Shown here piece by piece: positions 36,190 through 44,612 of a stretch of DNA of 64,000 nt. The notes below the pieces were generated by a model, which was given only the letters and a program-made list of their open reading frames with translations, ran no database searches and was not told the origin of the DNA. This stretch comes from Massilia aquatica. GTDB lineage: Bacteria; Pseudomonadota; Gammaproteobacteria; Burkholderiales; Burkholderiaceae_D. The translations under genes and the position numbers were made by a program. Every line of letters begins with the position of its first letter. Position 1 is the first letter of the stretch. Location of the stretch: the NCBI RefSeq assembly GCF_011682045.1, contig NZ_VVIW01000006.1, forward strand, positions 1-64,000, in the 5' to 3' direction.

Positions 36190-37116
36190 ATGCTCCACTC
36201 ACACCGCACTGCGCTCATCCTGGCCTCGCTGGCCCTTCTCGCCTGCTTTTTCCTGTATGCGTTCGCCGGCGTGCCCAAGCCAGCGGCCGACTGGAAGTGG
36301 ATCGATATCGCCAGCGAGGCGAGCATGGCCCTCATGGCCGGCGTGTGGTTCGTGCTGGTACTGAGCTCGCGCCCGCCGGGGCGCGTGACGGCGCTGCTGG
36401 CCGCCGGCCTGGCCGGCCTGATGCTGGGCGCGGCTGCCGACTGCCTCGACGAATTCTTCAGCGTCCCCAAAGGCCAGCTGTGGAACCACGTGATCGAGAG
36501 CGGCGTGACGCTGGCGGGCATGGCCGCCCTCACCTGCGGCCTGCTCGACTGGCGGCGCGAACAATTCATGATGAGCGAGCACCTGCACAAGCGCGAGCGC
36601 CTGTTCCGCGACCACCGCTCTTTTGACGCGCTCACCCAGGTGGGCGACGCCGACTACCTGCGCGCGCAGCTGCGCATCGAGCACGAACGCGGCACCGGCC
36701 CGGATTGTTCGCTGCTGATGGTCGATATCGACAGCTTCCACCTGATTAACCGCGCCCACGGCCAGCGCGAAGGCGACCGCCTGCTGCAGGCGGTGACGCA
36801 TACCCTGCTGCTCAACCTGCGCCGCACCGACCTGTTGTGCCGCTATGCGGGCGACCGCTTCGCGATCCTGCTGCCGGCCACCGATGGCGATACCGCGCGC
36901 GCGCTGGCCGAGCAGTTGCGGCGCGCCGTGGCGACCCTGCGCCATCACACCCACGCCAGCGGCGAGGCGCTGCAGGTGACGGTGCGCTACGCGGTGCGCC
37001 ATGTGGATATCGAGCCGCGCCAGCTGCTCAAGGAAATCAACCGCGCCCTGGAACGGCGCATGCCGCAACCCGCCCCTGGCGCGGAGGATGCCAACAGTTT
37101 CGCCGCGCCCGCGTGA
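36190..37116 (+). CDS. Membrane protein with degenerate GGDEF domain
   Basis: 308 residues from the ATG at 36190, which leaves a leader of about 35 nt from the predicted PhoB promoter. An in-frame ATG at 36166 is an alternative. Four hydrophobic segments lie in the first ~125 residues (ALILASLALLACFFLYAF, ASMALMAGVWFVLVL, VTALLAAGLAGLML, VTLAGMAALTCGLL). The C-terminal GGDEF fold is recognisable (DALTQVGDADYLRAQL, LLMVDIDSFHLINRAHG), but the signature reads AGDRF (220-224). The I-site RRTD (211-214) is intact at canonical spacing. Cyclase activity is doubtful while c-di-GMP binding remains possible. Its 3' end overlaps the AraC-type gene. Confidence 0.82.
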   Translation: MLHSHRTALILASLALLACFFLYAFAGVPKPAADWKWIDIASEASMALMAGVWFVLVLSSRPPGRVTALLAAGLAGLMLGAAADCLDEFFSVPKGQLWNHVIESGVTLAGMAALTCGLLDWRREQFMMSEHLHKRERLFRDHRSFDALTQVGDADYLRAQLRIEHERGTGPDCSLLMVDIDSFHLINRAHGQREGDRLLQAVTHTLLLNLRRTDLLCRYAGDRFAILLPATDGDTARALAEQLRRAVATLRHHTHASGEALQVTVRYAVRHVDIEPRQLLKEINRALERRMPQPAPGAEDANSFAAPA

Positions 37117-38182
37117 GCCGCTGTTGAGCCGCCTTCTGCAAGCGGGCGACCCCTGCATCGTGGCGCAGCACCAGCCGGCGCTGGTGCTCGACTACGCGCG
37201 TAGCCGCGAACTGGCAGCGCGCGCGATCCTGGCCGGCACCGGCATGGACGACCTGCAGGCGCCCGATGCGCAGCAGGCGATTACCCCCACCGAATATCTG
37301 CAACTGCTGGCCAATGTGGCGGCCGGCCTGAAAAGCCCGGAAACCAGTTTCATGCTGGGCCAGCAAATGCTGCCCGGGCATTTCGGCGCCCTGAGCCACG
37401 CGCTGATGCAGGCCCACAGCCTGCGCGAGGCGATCGCGCTGCTGGTGCGCTTCCAGATGCAGCTGTGCCCTTTGCTGGCGCCGCGCTTTTGCGAAGAAGG
37501 CGCTCTGGCCGTGTTGTACTGGACCGACAGTTTCGGCGCCGGCGCGCAGCGCGGCTTTCTGGTGGAGATGCACATGACCGCCATGACAGCCATGTGCCGC
37601 TGGCTGGGCGGCGAGCGCCTGCCGTGGCGCTACTGCTTCAACCGCACCCCGCCGCGCTACACCGAGCAGCACGAGGTGCACCTGGGCGAGCAGCTGCGTT
37701 TTCACTGTCACCTCGACGCCATGCTGATCGACGCGGCCTGGCTGGACCGCCCCTGGCCGCGCGCCAACGCGATGGCGGCGGCGGTGGCGCGGCGCGCTGT
37801 CGACGCCGCGCATGCCGCAGGCAGCCAGCGCAGCCTGCTGTGCGCCCTCTACGATTATCTGCTGGAGCACATCCGCAACGCCCCCACCCTGGAACAGTGC
37901 GCGATCGAGTTCGGCGTCAGCCCGGCCACCCTGAAACGCCACCTGGCGCGCCACGGCAGCCATTTCCAGGCCGAGCTCGACCAGGTGCGCGCGCACGTCG
38001 CCCTGCACCTGTTCCATGGCGGACGCCACGACAACGATGCGGTGGCGCGCCATCTCGGATTTCATGACGCGAACAATTTCCGAAGATCATTTAAACGTTG
38101 GACCGGCATGACACCCATGCTGTTAAGACAAGGCCTTCAAGCTTATCGCTTGCAATCGGGAGACACATCGGCCATAATCTAA
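37088..38182 (+). CDS. AraC-family transcriptional regulator
   Basis: About 364 residues from the ATG at 37088, overlapping the GGDEF gene by 29 nt. A TTG at 37124 just after that gene's stop is an alternative start. The N-terminal ~190 residues resemble the Arabinose_bd/OruR-type ligand domain (TPTEYLQLLANVAAGLKSPETSFMLGQQM). The C-terminal AraC DNA-binding domain (TLEQCAIEFGVSPATLKRHLARHG..., AVARHLGFHDANNFRRSFKRWTGMTP) is complete. Overlap suggests co-transcription with the PhoB-boxed gene. The hemP promoter lies inside its last codons. The target is unknown. Confidence 0.87.
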   Translation: MPTVSPRPREPLLSRLLQAGDPCIVAQHQPALVLDYARSRELAARAILAGTGMDDLQAPDAQQAITPTEYLQLLANVAAGLKSPETSFMLGQQMLPGHFGALSHALMQAHSLREAIALLVRFQMQLCPLLAPRFCEEGALAVLYWTDSFGAGAQRGFLVEMHMTAMTAMCRWLGGERLPWRYCFNRTPPRYTEQHEVHLGEQLRFHCHLDAMLIDAAWLDRPWPRANAMAAAVARRAVDAAHAAGSQRSLLCALYDYLLEHIRNAPTLEQCAIEFGVSPATLKRHLARHGSHFQAELDQVRAHVALHLFHGGRHDNDAVARHLGFHDANNFRRSFKRWTGMTPMLLRQGLQAYRLQSGDTSAII

Positions 38183-38200
38183 ATGAGAATTGTTCTCATT
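38150..38200 (+). promoter_or_regulatory. hemP promoter with Fur box
   Basis: TTGCAA (38150-38155), 17 bp, CATAAT (38173-38178) form a promoter inside the 3' end of the AraC-type gene. Directly downstream AATGAGAA-TTG-TTCTCATT (38182-38200) is a perfect 8-3-8 inverted repeat of Fur-box type, placed over the transcription start. Expression should be repressed by Fe-Fur. Confidence 0.85.
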
Positions 38201-38215
38201 CACTGAAAGGCAGCG

Positions 38216-38392
38216 ATGAATACCACCCAACAACCCGTGCGCGCGATTCCGGCGCCTGTCGCACCTGCGCTTCCGCTGCGCGTCAACAGCCAGGAACTGC
38301 TGCGCCAGGGCAAATCGATCCAGATCGAACATGACGGCAAAATCTACGAATTGCGGGTCACCCGGCTCAATAAACTGATCCTGACCGCCTGA
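38216..38392 (+). CDS. hemP: Hemin uptake protein HemP
   Basis: A small 58-residue protein. The core RVNSQELLRQGKSIQIEHDG followed by KIYELRVTRLNKLILTA is the HemP/HmuP family pattern, and the first ~20 residues are Pro/Ala-rich. HemP proteins are needed for heme receptor expression or heme use in Burkholderia and Bradyrhizobium relatives, probably as small regulators. The Fur box 16 nt upstream supports iron control. The ribosome-binding site is AAAGG. No heme receptor or transporter genes lie in the window. Confidence 0.93.
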   Translation: MNTTQQPVRAIPAPVAPALPLRVNSQELLRQGKSIQIEHDGKIYELRVTRLNKLILTA

Positions 38393-38461
38393 ACCACCAA
38401 CCCCCAGCCAGCCAGCGTTGCACCCGCGAGCCAGCCACCCCATTTTGACAGGAGCAACGCA

Positions 38462-38794
38462 ATGGCTATCGCTATCGATATGGCAGGACCCGCAGTTACC
38501 GCACCGGCCGGCACGCCGCCCCAGCCCGAACTGCTGGTCTCAGCCGCGCTGCACCTGATGTCCCACTACAGCGCCAACGCGGCGCAGGCCGGGCCGTGCC
38601 TGAAGCTGGCGTCGGTGATCGAGCGCCACCTGAAAGCGCTGGCCAGCCACGGCGACCTCAATCCCGTGCTGCGCGCCACCTGCCAGCAGTTGTCGGAACA
38701 GTGGGCCGCGGTGGTCGACCAGGCGCTGCCGCGCCCGTCGCGCCCGACCCTGTTCAAGCGCTTCGTGGGCGGGACGCGCCAGCCGACGCGCTAG
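38462..38794 (+). CDS. Hypothetical protein downstream of hemP
   Basis: 110 residues with a good ribosome-binding site (AGGAG, then ATG at 38462), 69 nt after hemP and probably on the same Fur-controlled transcript. It is helical in the middle (ELLVSAALHLMSHYSANA, CLKLASVIERHLKALASH) with a basic tail. No signal peptide, no family recognised. The pattern of a soluble helical protein tied to hemP suggests a role in iron or heme physiology, but this is only context. Its stop codon forms the left edge of an inverted-repeat element. Confidence 0.7.
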   Translation: MAIAIDMAGPAVTAPAGTPPQPELLVSAALHLMSHYSANAAQAGPCLKLASVIERHLKALASHGDLNPVLRATCQQLSEQWAAVVDQALPRPSRPTLFKRFVGGTRQPTR

Positions 38795-38929
38795 AGTGTG
38801 TCTGACTGAGTTGCGCGAGTCAGTTCTATTTTGATAGCGTTGATAGGTCGCTCCCGCCAAGCGGGCCGCCGAGGCCGGGAACGACGAAACAAGTGCGGAT
38901 CTCGCTACCATTCAGCCAGACACACGCTA
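38792..38929. repeat. 138-bp element bounded by 18-bp inverted repeats
   Basis: TAGaGTGTGTCTGaCTGA (38792-38809) and the reverse complement of 38912-38929 (TAGcGTGTGTCTGgCTGA) match at 16 of 18 positions. The interior (102 bp) has no supportable gene and contains smaller dyads such as CTGACT/AGTCAG. It resembles a small non-autonomous element (MITE-like) or a long imperfect hairpin terminator after the hemP unit. No flanking target duplication is evident. Confidence 0.6.
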
Positions 38930-39147
38930 AGGGGCGCACCAGGCCGATCCGGATGTTTGCAGGCCAGCGCTGCGCCCTGCTTCTGAACAGGCCGGAAAAC
39001 AGCCACGCCCCGCTTGGCGTGAGCGCGGCATAGACGATCTACTCCAGCCAGCCGGCCACTGCGCCAGCGCCACCCGCGTGCCGCCTTGGGCGCGGAACGC
39101 GACATTTGCCCGGGCCGTCCGGCAGCACCGACCCCACAGCATCGCCA
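38930..39147. other. Intergenic stretch before the LacI-type gene
   Basis: About 220 nt without a supportable gene or clear signal. Together with the inverted-repeat element and the lacI leader it makes a gap of 476 nt between coding regions (38795-39270). Confidence 0.5.
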
Positions 39148-39185
39148 TTGAAAACGTTTTCAAAATGGCTGTACCTGTGTACACT
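39148..39185 (+). promoter_or_regulatory. Autoregulatory operator and promoter of the LacI-type gene
   Basis: TTGAAAACGTTTTCAA (39148-39163) is a perfect 16-bp palindrome with the central CG typical of LacI/GalR operators. It overlaps the -35 of a promoter, TTTTCA (39157-39162), 17 bp, TACACT (39180-39185). Binding would block the gene's own transcription. Confidence 0.65.
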
Positions 39186-39270
39186 CTGGCCGGCTGTTTA
39201 TGTCGTGGGTTGTTCCAGTTATGGTAATCTCGCGGTGACAGCCGTTCCGCACCCTACCAGGACCCATCCC

Positions 39271-40290
39271 TTGACCGACCACGACAACGCTGCCCCGCCC
39301 TCCACCCTGATCGACGTCGCGCGTCACGCCGGCGTCTCGCCCAGCACCGTATCGCGCATCCTGAACGGCACTGCCAAAGTCTCGGACGACAAGCGCGCCG
39401 CCGTCATGGCCGCGATCGAGAAGATGCACTTCGCGCCGAACCAGATGGCGCAAGGCCTCAAGAAGGGGCGCTCGATGACCATCGGGATCGTGGTGCAGGA
39501 TATCTCGAGCCCGTTTTTCGACGAAACCCTGCGCGGTGTCGACGATGGCTTGAAGGGTACAGGTTACGCGTCGGTGATCGTCTCCGGCCACTGGAACGCG
39601 GTCGAGGAGACGGAACGCATCCGCCTTCTGCTGGCGCGCAAGGTTGACGGCATCATCGTGCTCTCCGGCCACCTGCCGGACGACACCATCTTGCAGTTCG
39701 CCAGCCAGCGTCCGATCGTCTCCACGGGGCGCGACATGCACACCAAAAGCGCGCTCGGTTTCAAGCTCGATAACGAAAACGGCGCCTTCATGGCGGTGCG
39801 CCACCTGGTCGAACTGGGGCACCGCCGCATCGCTTTCGTTACCGGTCCATCGCACCACCGCGATGCCGACGAACGCCTGGTCGGCTACAAGCGCGCCCTG
39901 GCCGAATCCGATCTGGAGTATGACGAGAAGCTGGTGGTGGGCGGCGACTTCCACGAATCCGGCGGCCTCTTGGCGGTGTACCACCTGTTCGAGACCAACC
40001 AGCAGTTCACGGCGGTGTTCGCGGCCAATGACCTGAGCGCGTATGGGGTGCGACTGTGCCTGTACCGCAAGGGCATCCGGGTGCCGGACGATATTTCCCT
40101 GGTCGGCTTCGATGACTTGCCGGGGTCGTCCTACACCACGCCGCCGCTGACCACCATTCGCCAGCCCTTGTACGACATGGGCCGCATCGCCACCAACGCG
40201 CTGCTGGCACTGATCAACGGCGAACCGGTGATGGCGCAGATCCCGCCGCTCGAACTGGTGGTGCGCGAAACCACGCGCCGGGTGCGTTAA
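39271..40290 (+). CDS. LacI-family transcriptional regulator
   Basis: About 339 residues from a TTG start at 39271, chosen because AGGA lies 8 nt upstream and the helix-turn-helix begins soon after (TLIDVARHAGVSPSTVSRILNG). The hinge (QMAQGLKKGRSMTIGIVV) and periplasmic-binding-protein-like core (ISSPFFDETLRGVDDGL, HLVELGHRRIAFVTGP, VFAANDLSAYGVRL) are complete. It is a sugar-type repressor or activator. No transport or catabolic genes are adjacent, so the effector is unknown. A longer frame opens upstream to 39106 but crosses the operator and promoter. Confidence 0.9.
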   Translation: MTDHDNAAPPSTLIDVARHAGVSPSTVSRILNGTAKVSDDKRAAVMAAIEKMHFAPNQMAQGLKKGRSMTIGIVVQDISSPFFDETLRGVDDGLKGTGYASVIVSGHWNAVEETERIRLLLARKVDGIIVLSGHLPDDTILQFASQRPIVSTGRDMHTKSALGFKLDNENGAFMAVRHLVELGHRRIAFVTGPSHHRDADERLVGYKRALAESDLEYDEKLVVGGDFHESGGLLAVYHLFETNQQFTAVFAANDLSAYGVRLCLYRKGIRVPDDISLVGFDDLPGSSYTTPPLTTIRQPLYDMGRIATNALLALINGEPVMAQIPPLELVVRETTRRVR

Positions 40291-40299
40291 AGGCGTCTT

Positions 40300-40665
40300 T
40301 TACAGCTGCGCCACGCAGAAATCGGTCATCGCCGCCAGCACGCTGGCGTCTTCGCCGACCGCGCCGGACACGGTGATCCGCATGGCCGGATGATCGCGCC
40401 GCAGTTCCTCGACAATCAGCGGCAGGTCGCGCAGCAAGTGCCCGCCCTGCCCCAGGAACACCGGCACCACCGTCAGGGCTGTGACGCCCTGCGCGGCCAG
40501 TTCGGCCACGCGCTCGGGCAGGCGCGGCTCCATCAATTCCAGGAACGCCAGCGAGACCGGCACCTCGGGCACGCGCGCTTGCGTCAGCTCGCGCAGGCGC
40601 TCGAACGGCGCGGCCCAGGTGGCGGCGCGGGCGCCGTGGGCAAACAGGATCAGGGCGCGGGTCAT
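40300..40665 (-). CDS. CbiX/SirB-family chelatase-like protein
   Basis: 121 residues, one half-size class II chelatase domain: ILFAHGARAATWAAPF with the metal-binding His, VTALTVVPVFLGQGGHLLRDLP with the second His, and a short C-terminus. Small CbiX proteins insert cobalt or iron into sirohydrochlorin as homodimers. With cobA and the siroheme enzyme cysI about 9-15 kb away, sirohydrochlorin ferrochelatase is a reasonable role. The ATG is fused to the lptG stop (TGATG), so it is translated with lptFG, an unexpected partner. Confidence 0.85.
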   Translation of the reverse strand: MTRALILFAHGARAATWAAPFERLRELTQARVPEVPVSLAFLELMEPRLPERVAELAAQGVTALTVVPVFLGQGGHLLRDLPLIVEELRRDHPAMRITVSGAVGEDASVLAAMTDFCVAQL

Positions 40666-41849
40666 CAGTGTCTTTCCACCCACCATAGCGCCGCAAGCGC
40701 CAATAGCAGGAACAGCAAACTCGGGGCGATCGCCGTCAGCACGGCCGGAATGTTACTGAGCAGCCCCACGGAAGCGAACAGGGTATTGATCAAAATGAAG
40801 CCGACACCGATCATGATGCCGATGAAGATCTTCAGGCTCACGCCGCCGCTGCGGGTGTGCAGGTAGGCGAACGGCAGCGCCAGCGCCATCAGCACGAAAA
40901 TGGCCAGCGGATCGAACAGCTTTTTCCAGAACGCGATCTTGAAGCGCTCGGTCTCCTGCTTGTTCTCGGCCAGGTGGCGCGTGTAGATCGCCAGTTCGGT
41001 GGCTGACATGCGCACCGGATCGGAGGCCGATACCGAGATGATCTTCGGGGTGATCTCGGACACCAGGTCCATGCTCGGCAGCTTGCGGGTGGCGACCATG
41101 CTGGTTTCCTGGCCGTAGGTACCCAGCGCCCTGGCCCCGGCTTGCGGTTTGCCGCCCGGCGGCGGCAGTTCGCGCGTGTTGGTAAAGCGTGTTTCGGTCA
41201 CGTCTTCCAGGCGCCAGGTGCTGTTGCCGGTGAAGACAGCGCGCGCCGCGGTGATCAGGGAACGCATGCGGAAGTTGGTATCGAACTCGTACAGGCGCAC
41301 ATCGAGCATCTGGCCGTCGGTGCGGAACTGGCGCACATTGAAAAAGCGCGAGCCGGTGACAAGCCCCTTGGTGCCTTCGCTGCGCACGACATCCTTGGTC
41401 CACATCCCGGAGCGGAACTCCTGCGACACGGTGGCGCCGCGCGCGCTCAGTTTGAGCTTTTCGGCCAGCGGCGCGGTGCGCGGCGCAATCAGCTCGCCGA
41501 ACACGAAGGTGATGATGACGAACACGAAACCGATCTTGAAAAGCATCCACGCCGCCATCTGGGTCGACATGCTCGACGCCCGCATGATGGTGAACTCAGA
41601 GGTCGATGCGAACTGCGCCATCGTATAGATGGTGCCGATCAGGGTCGCCACCGGCATCACCTCGTACACGTGGAACGGCACGCGCAGCAGCACATACAAA
41701 AAGGCGTGCTGGATCGCGTAGCCTTCCTTGCCCACCGACGGCAGTTCGCCGGTCAGGTCCATGAAAGCGCTCAGCGCCAGGAAGGCGACCAGCACGAAGG
41801 CGACAGCCTGCGCGATCGAGACCGCGAAATAGCGTTGAAGGACCTTCAT
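40665..41849 (-). CDS. lptG: LptG, lipopolysaccharide export permease
   Basis: 394 residues. Six membrane helices flank a large periplasmic jellyroll domain: three at the N-terminus (FAVSIAQAVAFVLVAFLALSAF..., VMPVATLIGTIYTMAQFA) and three at the C-terminus (FVLMALALPFAYL, IFIGIMIGVGFILINTLFASVGLL, LFLLLALAALWW). With LptF and the ATPase LptB it extracts LPS from the inner membrane. The start at 41849 overlaps the lptF stop by 4 nt. Confidence 0.95.
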   Translation of the reverse strand: MKVLQRYFAVSIAQAVAFVLVAFLALSAFMDLTGELPSVGKEGYAIQHAFLYVLLRVPFHVYEVMPVATLIGTIYTMAQFASTSEFTIMRASSMSTQMAAWMLFKIGFVFVIITFVFGELIAPRTAPLAEKLKLSARGATVSQEFRSGMWTKDVVRSEGTKGLVTGSRFFNVRQFRTDGQMLDVRLYEFDTNFRMRSLITAARAVFTGNSTWRLEDVTETRFTNTRELPPPGGKPQAGARALGTYGQETSMVATRKLPSMDLVSEITPKIISVSASDPVRMSATELAIYTRHLAENKQETERFKIAFWKKLFDPLAIFVLMALALPFAYLHTRSGGVSLKIFIGIMIGVGFILINTLFASVGLLSNIPAVLTAIAPSLLFLLLALAALWWVERH

Positions 41850-42985
41850 GTCGCGCCTCCCGGTGCGGCGTGATCGAGCCGGCCGCGCTTCATGGCGGCC
41901 CACAGCACCAGCGGATGGTAGCGGTGGTTGACGTTCAGGCGCCATGCGAACATGACCACGATCAGGACCGCGACGAACAGGTGCAGCGGCCACCAGGCCA
42001 TGTAGAAGTCCGATTTGCCCTGGCGGACATTGGCCTCGGCCAGCTTGGTCAGATTAATATAGGTGAAGAAGATCAGCAGCGCGATGATCAGGTTGGCCGC
42101 GCTGCCGGCGCGCGGATTGACGAAACCGAGCGGAATGGCCAGCAGGATCAGGAGCAGGCAGGTAATCGGCGCGGCGATGCGGTACAGGAGTTCCGACTGG
42201 GTGAAGCGGTTCGGCGTTGCGAGCAGCTCCTGGGTGGACATGGCGTCCGACGAGATGTCGCCATCCATCGCCGTGTTCTTGCTGGCTACGCGCATGCTGT
42301 AGCGGCCGAACTCCATCGATTGAAAATCGGCCTGGCCCGGCACACCCTGGTAGCGCCGGCCGTTCTTGAGCACCAGGAACTGGCCACCCTTGCCGTCCGA
42401 CTCGATCACGCCTTCCTTGGCGACGATGACGGAGTTGACGTTCTTTTCGATCGTGTTGACGAACACATTCTGCACCACGGTCGATTCGCCGGTGACGGCT
42501 TCGACGAAAAACACGCGGTTGCTCGACGACGATTCCTTGAACTGGCCGGGCGAGACCTTTTTCAGGTCTTCGCGTTTTTCGAAGCGCTGGACGAATTCGG
42601 TGCTTTTCATCTTGGCCCACGGCGTCACGAACAGGCTCAGGGCCCCGGTCAGGATCATCATGGGAATGCCGAAGGTGAGGATGGGGCGGATCCAGCGCGT
42701 GAGCGACAGCCCGGACGCGAACCAGACCACCATCTCGGAGTCGCGGTAGCTGCGCGTGACCACCGCCAGCACCGAAATAAAGCTGGTGAGAGTCAGGATA
42801 GTTGGCAGATAATTCAGCGTTGCGAAGGCGATCAACGCCAGCACGTCGCTCGAGGCCACCTTTCCACCCGCGGCTTTGCCGAGGATGGCGATCAGGGTCC
42901 AGGTGGCGACGATGGAAAACAGCACCGTGAAAGTCGTTCCGGCCGAACTGGCTAATTCACGTTGCAAGGCGCGTTGAAAGATCAT
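41846..42985 (-). CDS. lptF: LptF, lipopolysaccharide export permease
   Basis: 379 residues beginning [19 protein letters not shown]. Same architecture as LptG: helices around 17-40, 55-78 and 100-125, a periplasmic beta-jellyroll ([20 protein letters not shown]), then three more helices ([16 protein letters not shown]...). It is the partner of LptG in the Lpt bridge. Divergent from pepA with only 59 nt between starts, an arrangement conserved in many proteobacteria. Confidence 0.95.
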   Translation of the reverse strand: MIFQRALQRELASSAGTTFTVLFSIVATWTLIAILGKAAGGKVASSDVLALIAFATLNYLPTILTLTSFISVLAVVTRSYRDSEMVVWFASGLSLTRWIRPILTFGIPMMILTGALSLFVTPWAKMKSTEFVQRFEKREDLKKVSPGQFKESSSSNRVFFVEAVTGESTVVQNVFVNTIEKNVNSVIVAKEGVIESDGKGGQFLVLKNGRRYQGVPGQADFQSMEFGRYSMRVASKNTAMDGDISSDAMSTQELLATPNRFTQSELLYRIAAPITCLLLILLAIPLGFVNPRAGSAANLIIALLIFFTYINLTKLAEANVRQGKSDFYMAWWPLHLFVAVLIVVMFAWRLNVNHRYHPLVLWAAMKRGRLDHAAPGGAT

Positions 42986-42999
42986 TCGAAAGTTATAAT
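42974..42999 (+). promoter_or_regulatory. Candidate pepA promoter
   Basis: TATAAT at 42994-42999 is a perfect -10 about 46 nt before the pepA start. The best -35 (TTGAAA at 42974) lies only 14 bp away, inside the first codons of lptF, so activation or an alternative -35 is likely. Confidence 0.35.
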
Positions 43000-43044
43000 C
43001 ACAGGTTAGGCAGTGCGCGTCACAAACACGAAACGGAGATTCAA

Positions 43045-44538
43045 ATGGACTTTAGCATAAAAGCATTCGACACAAAGAACACCATCACGTCGGCCAAAAC
43101 CGGTTGCATCGCGGTTGCGGTATTCGAAAACAAAAAACTGTCGCAGGCTGCAAAAGCCCTCGACCAGGGTGGTGACATCACGGCTGCGCTCAAGTCCGGC
43201 GACATTACCGGCAAAGCCGGTTCGACCCTGCTGTTGCGCGGTATGTCCGGCACCGGCGCGGCGCGCGTGCTGCTGGTAGGACTGGGCAACGACGAGACGG
43301 TCAGCGAAAAAAGCTTCACTTCCGCAGTGAACGCGACGCTCAAGGCTTTCGCCTCGCTGGGCGCCGCGGACGCCATTATCGCATTACCCATGACGGATGT
43401 GAAAGAGCGTGACGTTTCGTGGGCCGTGCGCACCATCGTCTGCGCCGCCCACGAGAGCGTTTTCCGCACCGACGGCCAGAAAAGCAAGAAGGACCCTGCC
43501 CCTGCCGGCGTACGCAAGATCACCCTGGCGCTTGACGCCACGGGCGAAGTCAAGACCGCGCTGGCGCAAGCGATTGCCATCGCCAACGGCATGGACCTGA
43601 CCAAGGAACTGGGCAACCTGTCGGCCAACGTCTGCACCCCGACCTACCTGGCCGACACGGCCCGCAAGCTGGCCAGGGACTACAAGTTCGACGTCGAAGT
43701 GCTGGACCGCAAACAGCTGCAGGCGCTGAAAATGGGCAGCTTCCTGTCGGTCACCAACGGCAGCGACGAAGCGCCCAAGTTCATCGTCTTGAAGCATATG
43801 GGCGGCAAGTCCAAGGATGCGCCGGTGGTCCTGGTCGGCAAGGGCATCACCTTCGACACCGGCGGCATTTCGATCAAGGCCGGTCCCGGCATGGATGAAA
43901 TGAAGTACGACATGTGCGGCGCCGCCTCGGTGCTGGGCACCTTCCGCGCGATTGGCGAAATGGGCCTGAAACTCAATGTGATCGGCGTGATCGCGGCGTG
44001 CGAGAACATGCCGTCGGGCCGCGCCACCAAGCCGGGCGACATCGTCACGTCAATGAACGGCTTGACCATCGAAGTGCTCAACACCGACGCCGAAGGCCGC
44101 CTGGTGCTATGCGACGCGCTCACTTACTGCGAGCGTTTCAATCCGGCTGCGGTGATCGACATCGCCACCCTGACCGGCGCCTGCGTGGTGGCCCTGGGCC
44201 ATCACAACACGGGCCTGTTCACGCGCAGCGACGAGGCCCACGAGAAGCTGGCCGGCGAACTGCTGGCCGCCGGCAAAGCCGCCAGCGACACCGCATGGCG
44301 CCTGCCGATCGAAGAAGTCTACAACGAGCAGCTCAAGTCCAACTTCGCCGACCTGGCCAATATCGGCACCCCGGGCGGCGCCAGCGTGACGGCCGCCTGC
44401 TTCCTCGAGAACTTTACGCGCAAGTACACCTGGGCGCACCTCGACATCGCCGGCACGGCATGGAAGTCGGGCGGCGCGAAGGGCGCCACCGGCCGTCCGG
44501 TGCCGCTGCTGTCGACGTTCCTGATCAACCGCGTGTAA
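43045..44538 (+). CDS. pepA: Leucyl aminopeptidase PepA
   Basis: 497 residues, M17 family cytosolic aminopeptidase with two metal ions. It shows [19 protein letters not shown] (metal-binding Asp and catalytic Lys), [10 protein letters not shown], the signature [14 protein letters not shown] and the C-terminal domain HLDIAGTAW. It removes N-terminal amino acids from peptides; the E. coli homologue also binds DNA. An AAACGGAGA ribosome-binding site precedes the start, and an intrinsic terminator follows. Confidence 0.97.
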   Translation: MDFSIKAFDTKNTITSAKTGCIAVAVFENKKLSQAAKALDQGGDITAALKSGDITGKAGSTLLLRGMSGTGAARVLLVGLGNDETVSEKSFTSAVNATLKAFASLGAADAIIALPMTDVKERDVSWAVRTIVCAAHESVFRTDGQKSKKDPAPAGVRKITLALDATGEVKTALAQAIAIANGMDLTKELGNLSANVCTPTYLADTARKLARDYKFDVEVLDRKQLQALKMGSFLSVTNGSDEAPKFIVLKHMGGKSKDAPVVLVGKGITFDTGGISIKAGPGMDEMKYDMCGAASVLGTFRAIGEMGLKLNVIGVIAACENMPSGRATKPGDIVTSMNGLTIEVLNTDAEGRLVLCDALTYCERFNPAAVIDIATLTGACVVALGHHNTGLFTRSDEAHEKLAGELLAAGKAASDTAWRLPIEEVYNEQLKSNFADLANIGTPGGASVTAACFLENFTRKYTWAHLDIAGTAWKSGGAKGATGRPVPLLSTFLINRV

Positions 44539-44556
44539 GCGGCGTCGCAGGACGAC

Positions 44557-44585
44557 AAAAAGCGGCCTCGCGGGGCCGCTTTTTT
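44557..44585 (+). terminator. Intrinsic terminator after pepA
   Basis: AGCGGCC-(TCGCGG)-GGCCGCT stem with six T residues after it and four A residues before it. Confidence 0.92.
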
Positions 44586-44612
44586 CGTTGCGCTGGAGGC
44601 TAGTGCAGCGCG

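Noticed and set aside
38905-39105. 66-codon minus-strand frame before the LacI-type gene
   Set aside because: No start signal or recognisable product; it crosses the inverted-repeat element.
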